Source: CAZRCG01 sp964598565 (GTDB lineage Bacteria > Bdellovibrionota > UBA2394). From it: 64,000 bases of DNA. Numbering within the stretch: the first letter of the stretch is position 1; each line of letters begins with the position of its first letter. The translations under genes and the position numbers were made by a program. The stretch covers positions 1 to 64,000 of the forward strand of contig CAZRCG010000004.1 in assembly GCA_964598565.1 (NCBI GenBank), in the 5' to 3' direction. This document shows, piece after piece, positions 31,971-40,687 of the stretch. The notes under the pieces were generated by a model, which saw nothing but the letters and a program-made list of their open reading frames with translations, made no database searches and was not told the DNA's origin.

Positions 31971-31974
31971 AGGA

Positions 31975-32353
31975 ATCTACTTGTTGCAATCGATAGCGAT
32001 CAGCATCGAGTAGCGCCGATTTCCAAACCCTTGAATTTACACAGCTCGGCAGTCATAGCACAATCGCGTAAAATTCGGGTAGAAGAGGGCCGTGGACCGT
32101 GAAATACTGCGAGGCTTGGCTCGAGCCTGAGAGTCGACAAGTTTCGGGGCCAACGATTTAAATGTATCGCCGCATGAGAATTGCTACGAAAACTCGAGAG
32201 GGTAACGACGGCCAGAAGCTCGAGCGGAACGCCACAATCGATGAGATGAGCACATCACGATAAACTCGAAAGTGAAAGAGAAACATCTCACGAATGAGTG
32301 AGATGAAGTAGCAGAGAGTTGCGGGGCCAAGTTTTGCACAGCAACAAGTAGAT
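31975..32353. other. Palindrome-rich unexplained element bounded by a 13-bp inverted repeat
   Basis: ATCTACTTGTTGC at 31975-31987 is answered by GCAACAAGTAGAT at 32341-32353. Inside are CATCTCAC-GAATGA-GTGAGATG (perfect 8-bp stem, about 32284-32305), the palindrome GGCTCGAGCC, and GGGGCCAA twice. No convincing ORF is present (a 69-codon minus-strand frame has no family). It may be a structured RNA or a small non-autonomous mobile element inserted in the integrase remnant. Confidence 0.45.
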
Positions 32354-32404
32354 CGAGACTCGTGAGAGCTAACCGCCGATCGTGAGTGGCCATACTTAAC
32401 TAGT

Positions 32405-32671
32405 TATCTTGAAAACGGCGAGCTTCAAATCGATAACAATTCTATTGAGAATAAGATTAGGCCTTTTGCAATCGGAAGAAAGAATTGGCTTTTTTCTCAG
32501 AGTGTTGAAGGGGCTGAAGCCTCTGCCACGCTTTTTAGTCTCATCGAATCTGCGAAGGCCAATGGTCTTGATCCCTATCGCTATATCCGACTCATCCTTG
32601 AGAAAATTCCACACGCTAAATCCCTTGAAGATTTTGAGGCCCTACTCCCCTGGTCTGTCAAATTAAATTGA
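32405..32671 (+). pseudogene. IS66-family transposase (TnpC) C-terminal remnant
   Basis: The frame from 32405 reads YLENGELQIDNNSIENKIRP, then FAIGRKNWLFSQSVEGAEAS and the DPYRYIRLILEKIPHA..LPW tail, ending at TGA. This is the conserved end of IS66 transposases: the NN..E..IRP..IGRKN.LF box with the catalytic Glu, and the C-terminal LLPW region. About 88 codons of some 500 remain. Confidence 0.93.
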
Positions 32672-32970
32672 CCCTTTGGATCGCGAGTCGCTTACCTAGC
32701 AAATCCGTTCAAGAAATATCGGCACCCGGAGGGCTTTCTTGATTCCTAAATGTCCGTTGAGTGAAAACATCTCAATCAAATGGCCTACTTATCTCCGCCC
32801 ATCGTCTCTGGTCTATGCTACCGCCATCCCGCCATTATCGGTATATTTCCAAACCGCCCCTTGCAGACTGAGCGCGACCTTTCTAGGCGTGGGGATTTGT
32901 CGGGCAGTTCTTTAGTCGCTGGAAAGCCATTTTTATTCGCATTGAAATCATTGGGTTTTTTAAACCAATC
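32672..32970. other. Non-coding stretch before fic
   Basis: About 300 bases with no supported gene. A plus-strand frame at 32780-33073 runs through the operator repeats and into fic and has no family resemblance. Confidence 0.4.
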
Positions 32971-33029
32971 ATGCCAGATCATGCCAAAAATAGCCTATAA
33001 AAATAGCATGATCTGGCATGATCTGGCAT
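32971..33029. promoter_or_regulatory. Decamer-repeat operator/hairpin upstream of fic
   Basis: ATGCCAGATC-ATGCCA at 32971-32986 is mirrored by TGGCATGATCTGGCAT at 33014-33029 within GCATGATCTGGCATGATCTGGCAT (33006-33029), giving two units on one side and about two and a half on the other, 10 bp apart. A TATAAAAAT box lies between. Repeated half-sites on the same face of the helix suggest cooperative repressor binding; a 16-bp RNA stem is the alternative. Confidence 0.7.
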
Positions 33030-33038
33030 ACTCTAAAT

Positions 33039-34166
33039 ATGCTCTCTTTCGCTATAAGTACGGACCTCACTAAGCGACTCAAAACTCTTCAGTCGGCTAT
33101 TGCAGAGAAGTTTTCGGAGATAAAAGACCTCCCAGAAGAAGAGCTGGCAACTATCCATCGCTACGCTCGTATTAGTATGATCGGAGCTTCAACTCGTATT
33201 GAAAATGCGATTCTCACTGATTCCGAAATTAGTTGGCTCGATGAAATTCTGAGTGCGGATGGCAAAACAACTTCATTTCAAGATAAGCGACATATCATTG
33301 AAGACAAGCTTTCAAAGGATAGAGAGAGAAGCATTGAAGAAGTTGCAGGCTGCCGAGCAATGCTTGCTTTGATTTACGAGCAAGCGAAAGAAATGACGCC
33401 ACTCACTGAAAGTCAAATTCGTGGTCTTCATGCAGAACTTTTACGTCATTACAAAAAGGCAAGTCACTACAGCGGCAAATATAAGAAGAGCCCCAATTCT
33501 GTTGTTGAGAGGGATCATAAGACTGGAGCTCAGCGCGATGTTTTTAAAACTGCAGATCCAGGCCCAATTACTGAAGCGGCAATGTCTGATCTTGTTCAGT
33601 GGTACAACAAAGCGTTGCAAGATGAGCCATGGAGCGTGGCCGTTGCTTGCGAATTTGTTTTTAGATTTTTAGCTATTCATCCTTTTCAAGATGGAAACGG
33701 ACGATTGGGTCGCGGATTTTTTCTTCTGACACTTTTACAATGCACAGATCCTCACATTGCTTTTGTTGCCCCCTATCTTGCGATTGATCGACAAATTGAA
33801 AAACACAAAGAAGATTATTATCATGTTCTCAATCGCTGTTCGGATGGAAAATTTAAATCAGATCCAAAAAAATATCACATCGAGCACTTTTTGAATTTCA
33901 TGATTAAAGTTTTGGGCGAAGCAGTAGCCGATATCGATTTTTATCGAAAAAGGTTTCGCTCATTTAATGAGCTTTCTGAGAAAGCATCTCAAGTGTTGGC
34001 ATGCTTTAAGGAAGAGCCAGAAACAAAATTGCAAGTTAAGGATATCATCGCAACGACAGGTTTTCCTGCCAGGACGGTTGCGAATGCTTTAACGACTTTA
34101 CTGCGAGACGGATTCATTCAGCGCTATGGAAAAGGTTCGGCAGTGAGATATCAGATTGTATTTTAG
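33039..34166 (+). CDS. Class II Fic-domain protein with C-terminal winged helix
   Basis: 375 aa from the ATG at 33039; a start at 33018 would place codons in the operator. The N-terminal inhibitory helix (S51-T-R-I-E55-N56) fits (S/T)xxxE(G/N), which marks class II Fic enzymes that are self-inhibited. The active-site motif HPFQDGNGRLGR spans 214-225. The C-terminus (KDIIATTGFPARTVANALTT, then LLRDGFIQRYGKG) is a winged HTH that could bind the upstream repeats. Fic proteins transfer AMP or other groups to target proteins. No good ribosome site precedes the ATG, so a leaderless transcript is possible. It has no antitoxin gene beside it. Confidence 0.92.
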   Translation: MLSFAISTDLTKRLKTLQSAIAEKFSEIKDLPEEELATIHRYARISMIGASTRIENAILTDSEISWLDEILSADGKTTSFQDKRHIIEDKLSKDRERSIEEVAGCRAMLALIYEQAKEMTPLTESQIRGLHAELLRHYKKASHYSGKYKKSPNSVVERDHKTGAQRDVFKTADPGPITEAAMSDLVQWYNKALQDEPWSVAVACEFVFRFLAIHPFQDGNGRLGRGFFLLTLLQCTDPHIAFVAPYLAIDRQIEKHKEDYYHVLNRCSDGKFKSDPKKYHIEHFLNFMIKVLGEAVADIDFYRKRFRSFNELSEKASQVLACFKEEPETKLQVKDIIATTGFPARTVANALTTLLRDGFIQRYGKGSAVRYQIVF

Positions 34167-34282
34167 AGGTTTCTATACGAATCTGAGAATATTTAGCCCC
34201 ATGGAGCGTATTTTGACCTGGCTGGATCAGGTGGAGTGGGAGACGGTCGTCGAGGAGTTCAGGCTCGCTCATCCGCTCAAGT

Positions 34283-34540
34283 TCATCTGGGAGGCGGGCA
34301 GAGATCGTGATTGCCCATAATAAGATGTTTTTCTCCATTGAGTCTTTGCGCAAAGAGTTCGACAGGTCGGATGGCGAGGCTAAAATCGCCAAGGTAGTAA
34401 ACGACGTCGTCAGAGCCAACCGTCGAATTCCAGCGGGCAATCATCTCTTCGTTCATTTCTTCGACGCTATGAAAGGGGCGGCTGCAATATCGAATGATAT
34501 TGGCGCGATAGAAATGGTGGTCGGCATAGAAGAAGATCAT
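34283..34540 (-). pseudogene. N-terminal part of a calcineurin-like metallophosphoesterase
   Basis: 85 codons: MIFFYADHHFYRANIIRYCS, VYYLGDFSLA, then HLIMGNHDLC. These are the D-x-H, GD and GNH(D/E) metal-binding motifs of small phage-type phosphoesterases. After GNHD the frame ends within five codons, while the family normally continues for about 80 residues. A frame shift near 34290 into the open frame running to 34114 does not restore recognisable sequence, so it is called truncated. Confidence 0.7.
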
Positions 34541-34718
34541 CGCCTCACATTAGCTTAAATTCAAAACAGGGTAAAATGTGGGCCGATGGATAATGACAAG
34601 CCCGTGGCTCCCCAGAGTTCTTGCACACATATCGACAGCAAAGACATCAGGCTTAGCCCCGTGTTTCGAGTCATGTTTACAGGAATGCCAGGCCCAGTAT
34701 ATGAAGGAGCGTGGCAAA

Positions 34719-35381
34719 ATGCTTCGGTCATTATCTCGTGGCGCTGAGTTTTTTCTCGTTTGTCTTCTGCCAGGCCGTATTGAGGCCAAGGTGCCGTCAG
34801 AGTGTCAAAAGTGGTTTGAAGGATCCAAAGCGAAGCCTGGAACAGGCCGAGATTGTGTCATGAAATGTGTCTCCCAGCCCATGGGAATGGAAACCTTCTA
34901 CTGCGGATCGTATTGCGATGAGCTGTGCGACCGTGAGGTGATTCCTAAAGATGATCGATATTTCAGAGGAACGGAATACGCAGCTTGCCGAGATGAATTT
35001 CTTACTTCGGCTCGCCATCCCACCGCCATGCAAACGGTAAAAAATGCACGTGGTAGAGCTTTCGCGCTTACGACAGAAAATTTCAGACAGAATCGGGCTG
35101 ACGATGAAAGCGATGCCTTTCGACACTTTCTGTGGTCCGCGCTCATAACTATGAATGAAGGTTCGGAGATTGCTGAAAAATTTTTGGAGGCCCATGAATC
35201 TTGCGTAACTGAAGATGCTGCTCAAGAGATGGATCGTCATAACAATCGCGTAGGAATTGAAATGGCAGAAAAACTTCGAAAGAGTGGTAAGTTGAGTGAA
35301 GATGAATTAGTTCGACAGGGGAAGGATCTTTTGATGAAGCGAAAATTGGTGGTCATCTCTCCGAGGAGAAAAATAAAATGA
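34719..35381 (+). CDS. Secreted Cys-rich protein with DUF6973-like C-terminal domain
   Basis: About 220 aa from the ATG at 34719, which has AAGGAG nine bases upstream. A signal-like start (LSRGAEFFLVCLLPGRIEA) is followed by a Cys-rich part (CQKWF, RDCVMKCVSQ, YCGSYCDELCD). The C-terminal part has DDESDAFRHFLWSALITMNE, then HES and EMDRHNNRVGIEMAEKL, resembling the DUF6973-type pattern (D.FRH..W......HE.....D..NN..G) seen in exported and toxin-like proteins. It overlaps the next gene by four bases (ATGA). Function unknown. Confidence 0.65.
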   Translation: MLRSLSRGAEFFLVCLLPGRIEAKVPSECQKWFEGSKAKPGTGRDCVMKCVSQPMGMETFYCGSYCDELCDREVIPKDDRYFRGTEYAACRDEFLTSARHPTAMQTVKNARGRAFALTTENFRQNRADDESDAFRHFLWSALITMNEGSEIAEKFLEAHESCVTEDAAQEMDRHNNRVGIEMAEKLRKSGKLSEDELVRQGKDLLMKRKLVVISPRRKIK

Positions 35382-35890
35382 GAAAATTCTTTTCGATCTT
35401 ATGTGCAATTTTAGGATCTATTGCATGGTTTGGTTTGAATGTGGCGCAGATAAGCTTGGCTGATTCATCTCCTCCCAATCAAAATGAAGAGAAAAATTTT
35501 GAAGATCTGGAGCCTAACGATCTGGAGAAAATTCGAAAAGCTCTGGGATGGGATGAATATCTCGAAAAAACTAAGCAGATGTCTTTTGAAAAGGCAAAGA
35601 AGCGTTGGGGGCAGAAAAAGTTTTCTGCCGAGAGCTTTAAGAAAGGTGATTGGCGTGTCCGAGCGCCTCTTGCAGTTGATCTTCTAGCCAGCAAAAAGAT
35701 TCTGGTCGGAATGAATCTGCAGGAACTCCGAAAAAGTCTCGGAAAGCATGATGGCTTTTTTTGGCGAGATAGTATTCCTGCCTATATCATTGAAGATGGA
35801 CTAGAGACTGGGAAAGACTCCTGGCAGTTAGTGTTTTTCATCGGAATGGATGATAAAGTTCATGATATCCGCATTTATGAGAACAATTAA
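35378..35890 (+). CDS. Secreted SmpA/OmlA-like small protein
   Basis: 170 aa with a signal peptide (MRKFFSILCAILGSIAW, FGLNVAQISLA). The C-terminal half, LVGMNLQELRKSLGKHDGFF to LVFFIGMDDKVHDIRIYE, resembles the SmpA/BLIP-like fold (helix starting V.G...E....LG, then strands ending in a KV..I.IYE strand). Translationally coupled to the preceding gene, so the two may form a complex; an immunity-like role is inferred only. Confidence 0.6.
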   Translation: MRKFFSILCAILGSIAWFGLNVAQISLADSSPPNQNEEKNFEDLEPNDLEKIRKALGWDEYLEKTKQMSFEKAKKRWGQKKFSAESFKKGDWRVRAPLAVDLLASKKILVGMNLQELRKSLGKHDGFFWRDSIPAYIIEDGLETGKDSWQLVFFIGMDDKVHDIRIYENN

Positions 35891-35924
35891 TGGTGAGGGA
35901 GCCAGGAAAATCTTACCTGTCGGG

Positions 35925-36250
35925 TCATGCCCGATGTGTTCTAAAAAATTCTGCGATATCGGATTTATCGATTTTGCCTTCAGCGACTTTGACGACCATC
36001 TCTTCCATAGGAGTTTTGCCGTCCGTCAATTCGTCAAGAATCTCGGCTTTTAGGTCTACTTTGTTGAGGTCGAGAAAAATAAGGGCGGCGGCTGTTCCGG
36101 TTCTTTTGTTTCCATCAACGAACGGATGGTTCTTTACAATATGAAAGAGATAGGCTGCGGCCATATCTTCGACGGTTGTATGAAGGAATTGATCGCCGAA
36201 AGTTGATTGAGGCTGAGCGAGGGTTGATTCTAAAAGGCCGCGATCACGAA
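35925..36250 (-). pseudogene. doc: Doc-type Fic toxin, 5' truncated
   Basis: The frame is open upstream of the ATG at 36164 and reads SEIRDRGLLESTLAQPQSTF, FLHTTVEDMAAAYLFHIVKN, then HPFVDGNKRTGTAAALIFLD. IRDxGLLESAL and HPFxDGNKRTG are hallmarks of Doc. About the first 25 residues are missing, because a DUF4238-like frame takes over at about 36245. A Phd partner is not adjacent. The Fic motif is intact, so an internal start at 36164 could still give a partial product, but the family needs the lost helix. Confidence 0.8.
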
Positions 36251-36556
36251 TCTCACTTGTTCCTCTTGACCTTGATTAAAAGATCTGAACTGCTCAAGTG
36301 AATCTAGGTTGCCTCGAGCACCGTCGATTTGCGGAGCTTGTAACAAAATGGCCAGAATCACTGTTCGATAGGCGCGAAAATTACTAAGTGGTTTTTTTGT
36401 GTGTGCGATTCTGTCGATCTGATTTGCGAAGGCGTTTTCTGCTCTTTCGTTTAGTAACTTTTCCAAGCTCGCCGAAAAAATATCTTTATCGGCGAATAGC
36501 GTTTCGCTCGATTGAATCCCAACTGCATCTTTCTCAAAGTCATAGAATTTAAGCAT
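36230..36556 (-). pseudogene. Fragment resembling the DUF4238 family
   Basis: 108 codons: MLKFYDFEKDAVGIQSSETL, FADKDIFSASLEKLLNERA, then LSNFRAYRTVILAILLQ. The layout (phrase with K.Y, then an AD.DIF segment and an E..L...E helix) resembles the middle of DUF4238 proteins. It ends by running out of frame over the Doc remnant. Low-level resemblance, so the name is tentative. Confidence 0.45.
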
Positions 36557-36630
36557 GTGACCCTGACGCTCCCACGCTTTGGTGAAAGATTTTGGAATGT
36601 AGTGATTACGCGCCTAGACTCTACGAAACA

Positions 36631-39600
36631 ATGAATAATCAACAGCTCGCCGAACATCTCATCATCGGTGATTACGGAAATCACCTCGTTATCAGTCGGG
36701 GTCCGTGGGACAAGACGACAGATGAAGATACAAGATCGATTAGCTTCGCGGACGGGGTTGCAAAGGTTGAATATTACCCGGAGGACGCTAAAGAAAAGGG
36801 CTCAGCCAGAAAAAGTGGAAGTAAAGCTTGGTACATTCGGAAGATCTATGCTTCTGAAAAAATTGAAAAAAGCCTGAATGAATTGTTCGAGGCAGCAGTT
36901 TCTCGCGATGCCTCAGCTCGGACACTTCTTGAAAGGTTAACGCTTCGCCCGGTCCTGACATTTTTCCACGGTGAACCTAAGCCACGCCCAGACGCTCTCA
37001 CCATTCCTCATCGAACAGAATTCGAAGATTGGATTGGCCTCGCCGATCTCGAAAAAGATCCAAAGTTATTTTGGCATGTGAATCAAGCGAATCTCCGTGA
37101 GGCTCATCATCAGAAAGATGGTCGAATGCCGAAATTGGTTCGAAAGTTTGAGGAGCTTCTAAGAAGAGATCCTCAGCGCTACAGAGATCTCGTCCGACAA
37201 TTTTATTTAGAAGTAGTTCCAAATGTAGAGCCTACAATTTTCAACCTATATATGCTGCGCTCGAGAGACCTTGATTATTCATTAGATGATCCTGTTGTCG
37301 AATTTTTAGCTAATGATCCATTCAGATTGTTTACCGAAGAAGAAAAGCTAAAGTTTTTCGACAGGCATTTGAGACTAGAAGTTCGCACGATCAAAGACTC
37401 GACCGGAAATAAAATCCCGACTCCAGATCGTTGGCCTAGGGAAGAACGCTTCGGAGCCGAAAGGTGGAGTCAAAGTCACGAAGAACCCTCTAGTCCAGAC
37501 CTTATTCGGAAAGTTCTAGGCTACACCGCGCCACAGAGCGGAGGCGACCTCATTGCGCTCGCCGAAAGGTTCACTACGTCCAAATCAAGTCTGATCAAAC
37601 GGATGGTTATCCTCGAAGCAGAATTGTTTTTTAAGAACCGTCCGATGCAAAATTTTGATGCCGTTCGCTGGGCCCAAGCAATTGATCGCGATCTTTTATT
37701 TTCAAATCGAGAAATCGATTTACTTAAATATCCAAAGCTCGTCGCGCAATGTCGTGAAGTCGTAGCTAGAAGAACTTTATGGCAACGAGACGTCGCCGCT
37801 CAGGTGGAGGAATGGGTTGCGCTGAGTGAAGGCTTATTCTTCCCGGTCAATGAGCAACTCCGTTATGAACGTTTAGCATCGATTCTGGATCAGATTGATA
37901 ATCTCGGTTCTCCAGCGGAACGAATGAGACTCACTGAGAAGTTGATGTTTGCTCCCGCTATTAAGGAACCAGAAATTCGAAAACGAACTGTCAATATCTG
38001 GAGTCAGGCAGTGGTTGCCGCGGAAGGCAAAGATACCGGCGATTCAGCGTATCGGGATCGTCTCCTTGAAATATTAAAACGGGTTTCCGAACATGCTCGC
38101 GCCATCGATCGAGCTGAGATGTTGAGGCAAATGGCTGAGGCAGTTGAAGCTCAGACCGAATTGAGCAATTTATTGGAACAAGGTGTTTGGAATTTGAGCC
38201 GTTCCAATTTAGAGAAAACGCATCTTCAAGGAATCGTCGCAGAGGGCTTGTTGGAGTCTATGAAACGCGATGACGCATCTCGAAAAGAGTCTATACGCTT
38301 TTTACTCACCCCACTCACCGACGAATCGGTCGAGAAATTCAAAGAGCATTTCCGAATAACATTCGGAATGGCCGATAAGAATCATGAAAAATCAGAAGAG
38401 GATTTTAGGATAGCTATACGACAATTACATAAAAATTTCTGGGCGTCATCCCATGGCGCGAGGTCAGTGCTTGTCGCGGAGTTGCTCGAGGTGAGGCGCG
38501 ATTCAGAGGAGAGTTTCCTGAAGGCTTACCATCTTGTCTCCGAATTTCTATTTCCAGAATCAAAACCAATTCCATTCGGCGCCCACTCGAAACTCATTCT
38601 TAAAAATTATCTTCTTTCGCTTCCAGACTTCGCACGTGGCCCATACTTGGCAGGATTTTTGGCCGCGGAACCCACCGATCAAACTCACGCTGGTCGCGTA
38701 GCTTCAGCGATTGACCCAATGGGGCCGGCTGAAAAGAAACTCCAACAGGCTGCTCATAGCTACCCCGGCCCGCAAGAAGTTCGCTCAGCATTTCGAGGTG
38801 CAAAAAAGAAGTCAGACGTGCCCGATCGATGGGACGTGATGGAGCTTTACGAACAGCGCACACCAGCCGAAGTGAAAGCTACGATCAGACGAGTTAACCA
38901 CGTACTCGGTGCTGCATCTTTCTGGATTGTCGTCGAAGTTGAACTAACAAATGGAAAAAAAGCGGCACTGGCTCTTTTAAGATCGTTCGCGGACGAAAGA
39001 GCTGAAGAAGGATTTAGGCGGATTCGAAATACCATTTCTAATCTTCGAGAAGACACTTCGCGGATGACTCCTCAAGAACTCGATAATCTTGCTGGGTTAA
39101 ATGATGGAAAGCTTTTGCCCGCTTTGGATCAGCTTACAAGTCAGGCCCAAAGATCTGCGAAGGTCGAAACCGATCCAAATGCTAATCGAACCCAGCATTC
39201 GATTGCAGAAAATATGTATGAGGGTCTTGAAATAAAAATGGGGACAGATGCCTTCCGCTACCATCTAATTCCCAATATCGCAGAAGGTTATGGTTTTCGG
39301 CTCATGGAAAAAGCGCCCGGGGTGTCGTTCAACGATTTAGCTGAAGATACGCCAGAAAATCTTCAGTTCAAGAGAACTCATGCAAAGCAATTAGCTTTCA
39401 CAGATCTACTTACAATCTTAAGAGCAATGCATACCGATGAGGATCGTCATGGCGACCAAATGAACATCGAAGGTCGAGATATTTATTTTTACGACTTTGG
39501 AGGAATTACGCTTACTCGCCCGTCGGAATCGGACATTAATCAGCTCGTTGAGATTTTGATTGACTCGGCATTCGAGGCCCAACGAACACGAGCAAAACTC

Positions 39601-39858
39601 GGCGATGTTCTCTTTGATCGAGTTCAAAAACTGACTCGAATTGGCAAAAGAGTTCCGGAATATCTTTTCCATATCGAACGTAAACTTCTAGCTTCCAATG
39701 ATGTTTTCCAGCATTTGAGCTCGGACGATCTCAAAGATATTTTCTACTCTTTATTCAAATCACCGATCATTTCCGAATCAGTTCACTCCGCGATGAGAGA
39801 AAATGGTTCACTTAGGGTTCAAGTCACTTCTTCAAGGAAACATACCGAGGATTTCTGA
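36631..39858 (+). CDS. Large protein with kinase-like C-terminal domain
   Basis: About 1,075 aa from the ATG at 36631; a TTG at 36592 is also in frame and an upstream stop lies at 36583, so the 5' end may be incomplete. The first 700 residues are charged and helical with no recognised domain. The C-terminal 350 residues look like a divergent protein-kinase or ABC1/UbiB fold: a strand with a Lys (NGKKAALALLRSF), a helix, RLMEKAPGVSFNDL as hinge, then DEDRHGDQMN and IYFYDFGGIT (about 938 and 956), matching the catalytic Asp..Asn loop and the metal-binding DFG. No signal peptide or membrane segment. Flanked by debris on both sides. Could be an effector, toxin or regulator. Confidence 0.7.
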   Translation: MNNQQLAEHLIIGDYGNHLVISRGPWDKTTDEDTRSISFADGVAKVEYYPEDAKEKGSARKSGSKAWYIRKIYASEKIEKSLNELFEAAVSRDASARTLLERLTLRPVLTFFHGEPKPRPDALTIPHRTEFEDWIGLADLEKDPKLFWHVNQANLREAHHQKDGRMPKLVRKFEELLRRDPQRYRDLVRQFYLEVVPNVEPTIFNLYMLRSRDLDYSLDDPVVEFLANDPFRLFTEEEKLKFFDRHLRLEVRTIKDSTGNKIPTPDRWPREERFGAERWSQSHEEPSSPDLIRKVLGYTAPQSGGDLIALAERFTTSKSSLIKRMVILEAELFFKNRPMQNFDAVRWAQAIDRDLLFSNREIDLLKYPKLVAQCREVVARRTLWQRDVAAQVEEWVALSEGLFFPVNEQLRYERLASILDQIDNLGSPAERMRLTEKLMFAPAIKEPEIRKRTVNIWSQAVVAAEGKDTGDSAYRDRLLEILKRVSEHARAIDRAEMLRQMAEAVEAQTELSNLLEQGVWNLSRSNLEKTHLQGIVAEGLLESMKRDDASRKESIRFLLTPLTDESVEKFKEHFRITFGMADKNHEKSEEDFRIAIRQLHKNFWASSHGARSVLVAELLEVRRDSEESFLKAYHLVSEFLFPESKPIPFGAHSKLILKNYLLSLPDFARGPYLAGFLAAEPTDQTHAGRVASAIDPMGPAEKKLQQAAHSYPGPQEVRSAFRGAKKKSDVPDRWDVMELYEQRTPAEVKATIRRVNHVLGAASFWIVVEVELTNGKKAALALLRSFADERAEEGFRRIRNTISNLREDTSRMTPQELDNLAGLNDGKLLPALDQLTSQAQRSAKVETDPNANRTQHSIAENMYEGLEIKMGTDAFRYHLIPNIAEGYGFRLMEKAPGVSFNDLAEDTPENLQFKRTHAKQLAFTDLLTILRAMHTDEDRHGDQMNIEGRDIYFYDFGGITLTRPSESDINQLVEILIDSAFEAQRTRAKLGDVLFDRVQKLTRIGKRVPEYLFHIERKLLASNDVFQHLSSDDLKDIFYSLFKSPIISESVHSAMRENGSLRVQVTSSRKHTEDF

Positions 39859-39953
39859 TTTTTGTAGGCGAGCACTTATCGAGGTGAGCAGAGAGACCAG
39901 AACTTTGAGGCGAGAGCGATGAAATTAAAAGTCGCCCTATAGTAAGCAAACAG

Positions 39954-40025
39954 GGTGGTCCTTTTAATCGGAAATCGGGTGGGCTCTTTAATCGGAAATC
40001 AGGTGGTCCTATTCAATGGAAATTT
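39954..40025 (+). repeat. Three ~24-bp direct repeats resembling an IS21-type end
   Basis: GGTGG(T/G)CC.TTTAATCGGAAATC occurs at about 39954-39977 and 39978-40002, with a degraded copy GGTGGTCCTATTCAATGGAA at 40002-40025. Multiple terminal repeats of this length are typical of IS21-family ends. No istA or istB gene is present. 39859-39953 holds nothing else I recognise. Confidence 0.55.
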
Positions 40026-40084
40026 TGCAGTCGCTCGTTTTTCTTCAGCCAGCCTAAACAAATCTTATCAGGATGGATTTGCCT

Positions 40085-40687
40085 TCAATGAGGCAATAGA
40101 GAGTCGTCAGGATTTCTGAAATAAATGAGAGTGGAGCGCGTGAAAGCGAAAAGCTGATTGGGGTTATTAGGGACGAAGCTATAAAATCCAAAATTCATTA
40201 AGGCAAAGACCACAAAAAGTCGAAGCCGCAACCTTGTGTTGTGGCGATTCGCCGAAAGCAGAGAGTATTTTTTTTCGCCCAAAATGCCGACGAAAATAAG
40301 CGCAAACAGAAATAAAAAGAGCCAAAAGCCACCAGAGGAAAGAATCTGAGAACTTCCGTCGCTTGAAATCATTTCGGAAAAATTATTATAGACGAGTGCA
40401 AAATCGAGCGGCGCCCCTCTGACCCACTGATAAGAGACCAGAATATAATTCAAAGCGAGAAGTGTTAAAAGGCTGAGGGCTTGTGTCTTAGGCCAATGGG
40501 TGAACGAAAATACAAGGCTGATAAAGTTAAAGAGACACCATGTTGAGGCCAATAGGATGAGAGCCAAAAAAAACTCTTGATCAGTTTGGATGATCTTTTC
40601 GCGCACAAAGATAATATAAAAGACGAGGTTTATGAGGGAGGCCACGAAGGGGACGAGATGCGCTTTGTGCAATGCAAATTTAGGCAA
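40085..40687 (-). pseudogene. N-terminal membrane part of a possible sulfatase/phosphotransferase
   Basis: 200 aa with five hydrophobic segments (VPFVASLINLVFYIIFV, FLALILLASTWCLFNFISLV, ALSLLTLLALNYILVSY, FWLFLFLFALIFVGILG, LFVVFALMNFGFYSFV) and a soluble loop with YNNFSEMISSDGS. This resembles the membrane anchor of LTA-synthase or phosphoethanolamine-transferase-like proteins, without the catalytic domain. It stops next to the IS21-like repeats, so it is probably truncated. Confidence 0.45.

Noticed and set aside
31975..32353. Group II intron, retron or tmRNA in the palindromic region
   Set aside because: No domain V sequence, no reverse transcriptase and no tRNA-like ends were seen, so only an unexplained element is reported.
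32780..33073. 97-aa ORF before fic
   Set aside because: It reads through the operator repeats and overlaps the fic start in another frame; no family resemblance.
34114..34440. 108-aa minus-strand ORF as the second half of the metallophosphoesterase
   Set aside because: Joining it by frameshift does not give the conserved C-terminal His motifs, so the gene is treated as truncated.
36592..36630. TTG start at 36592 for the kinase-like protein
   Set aside because: The ATG at 36631 is the simpler start and no ribosome site supports the TTG. A longer original 5' end cannot be excluded.
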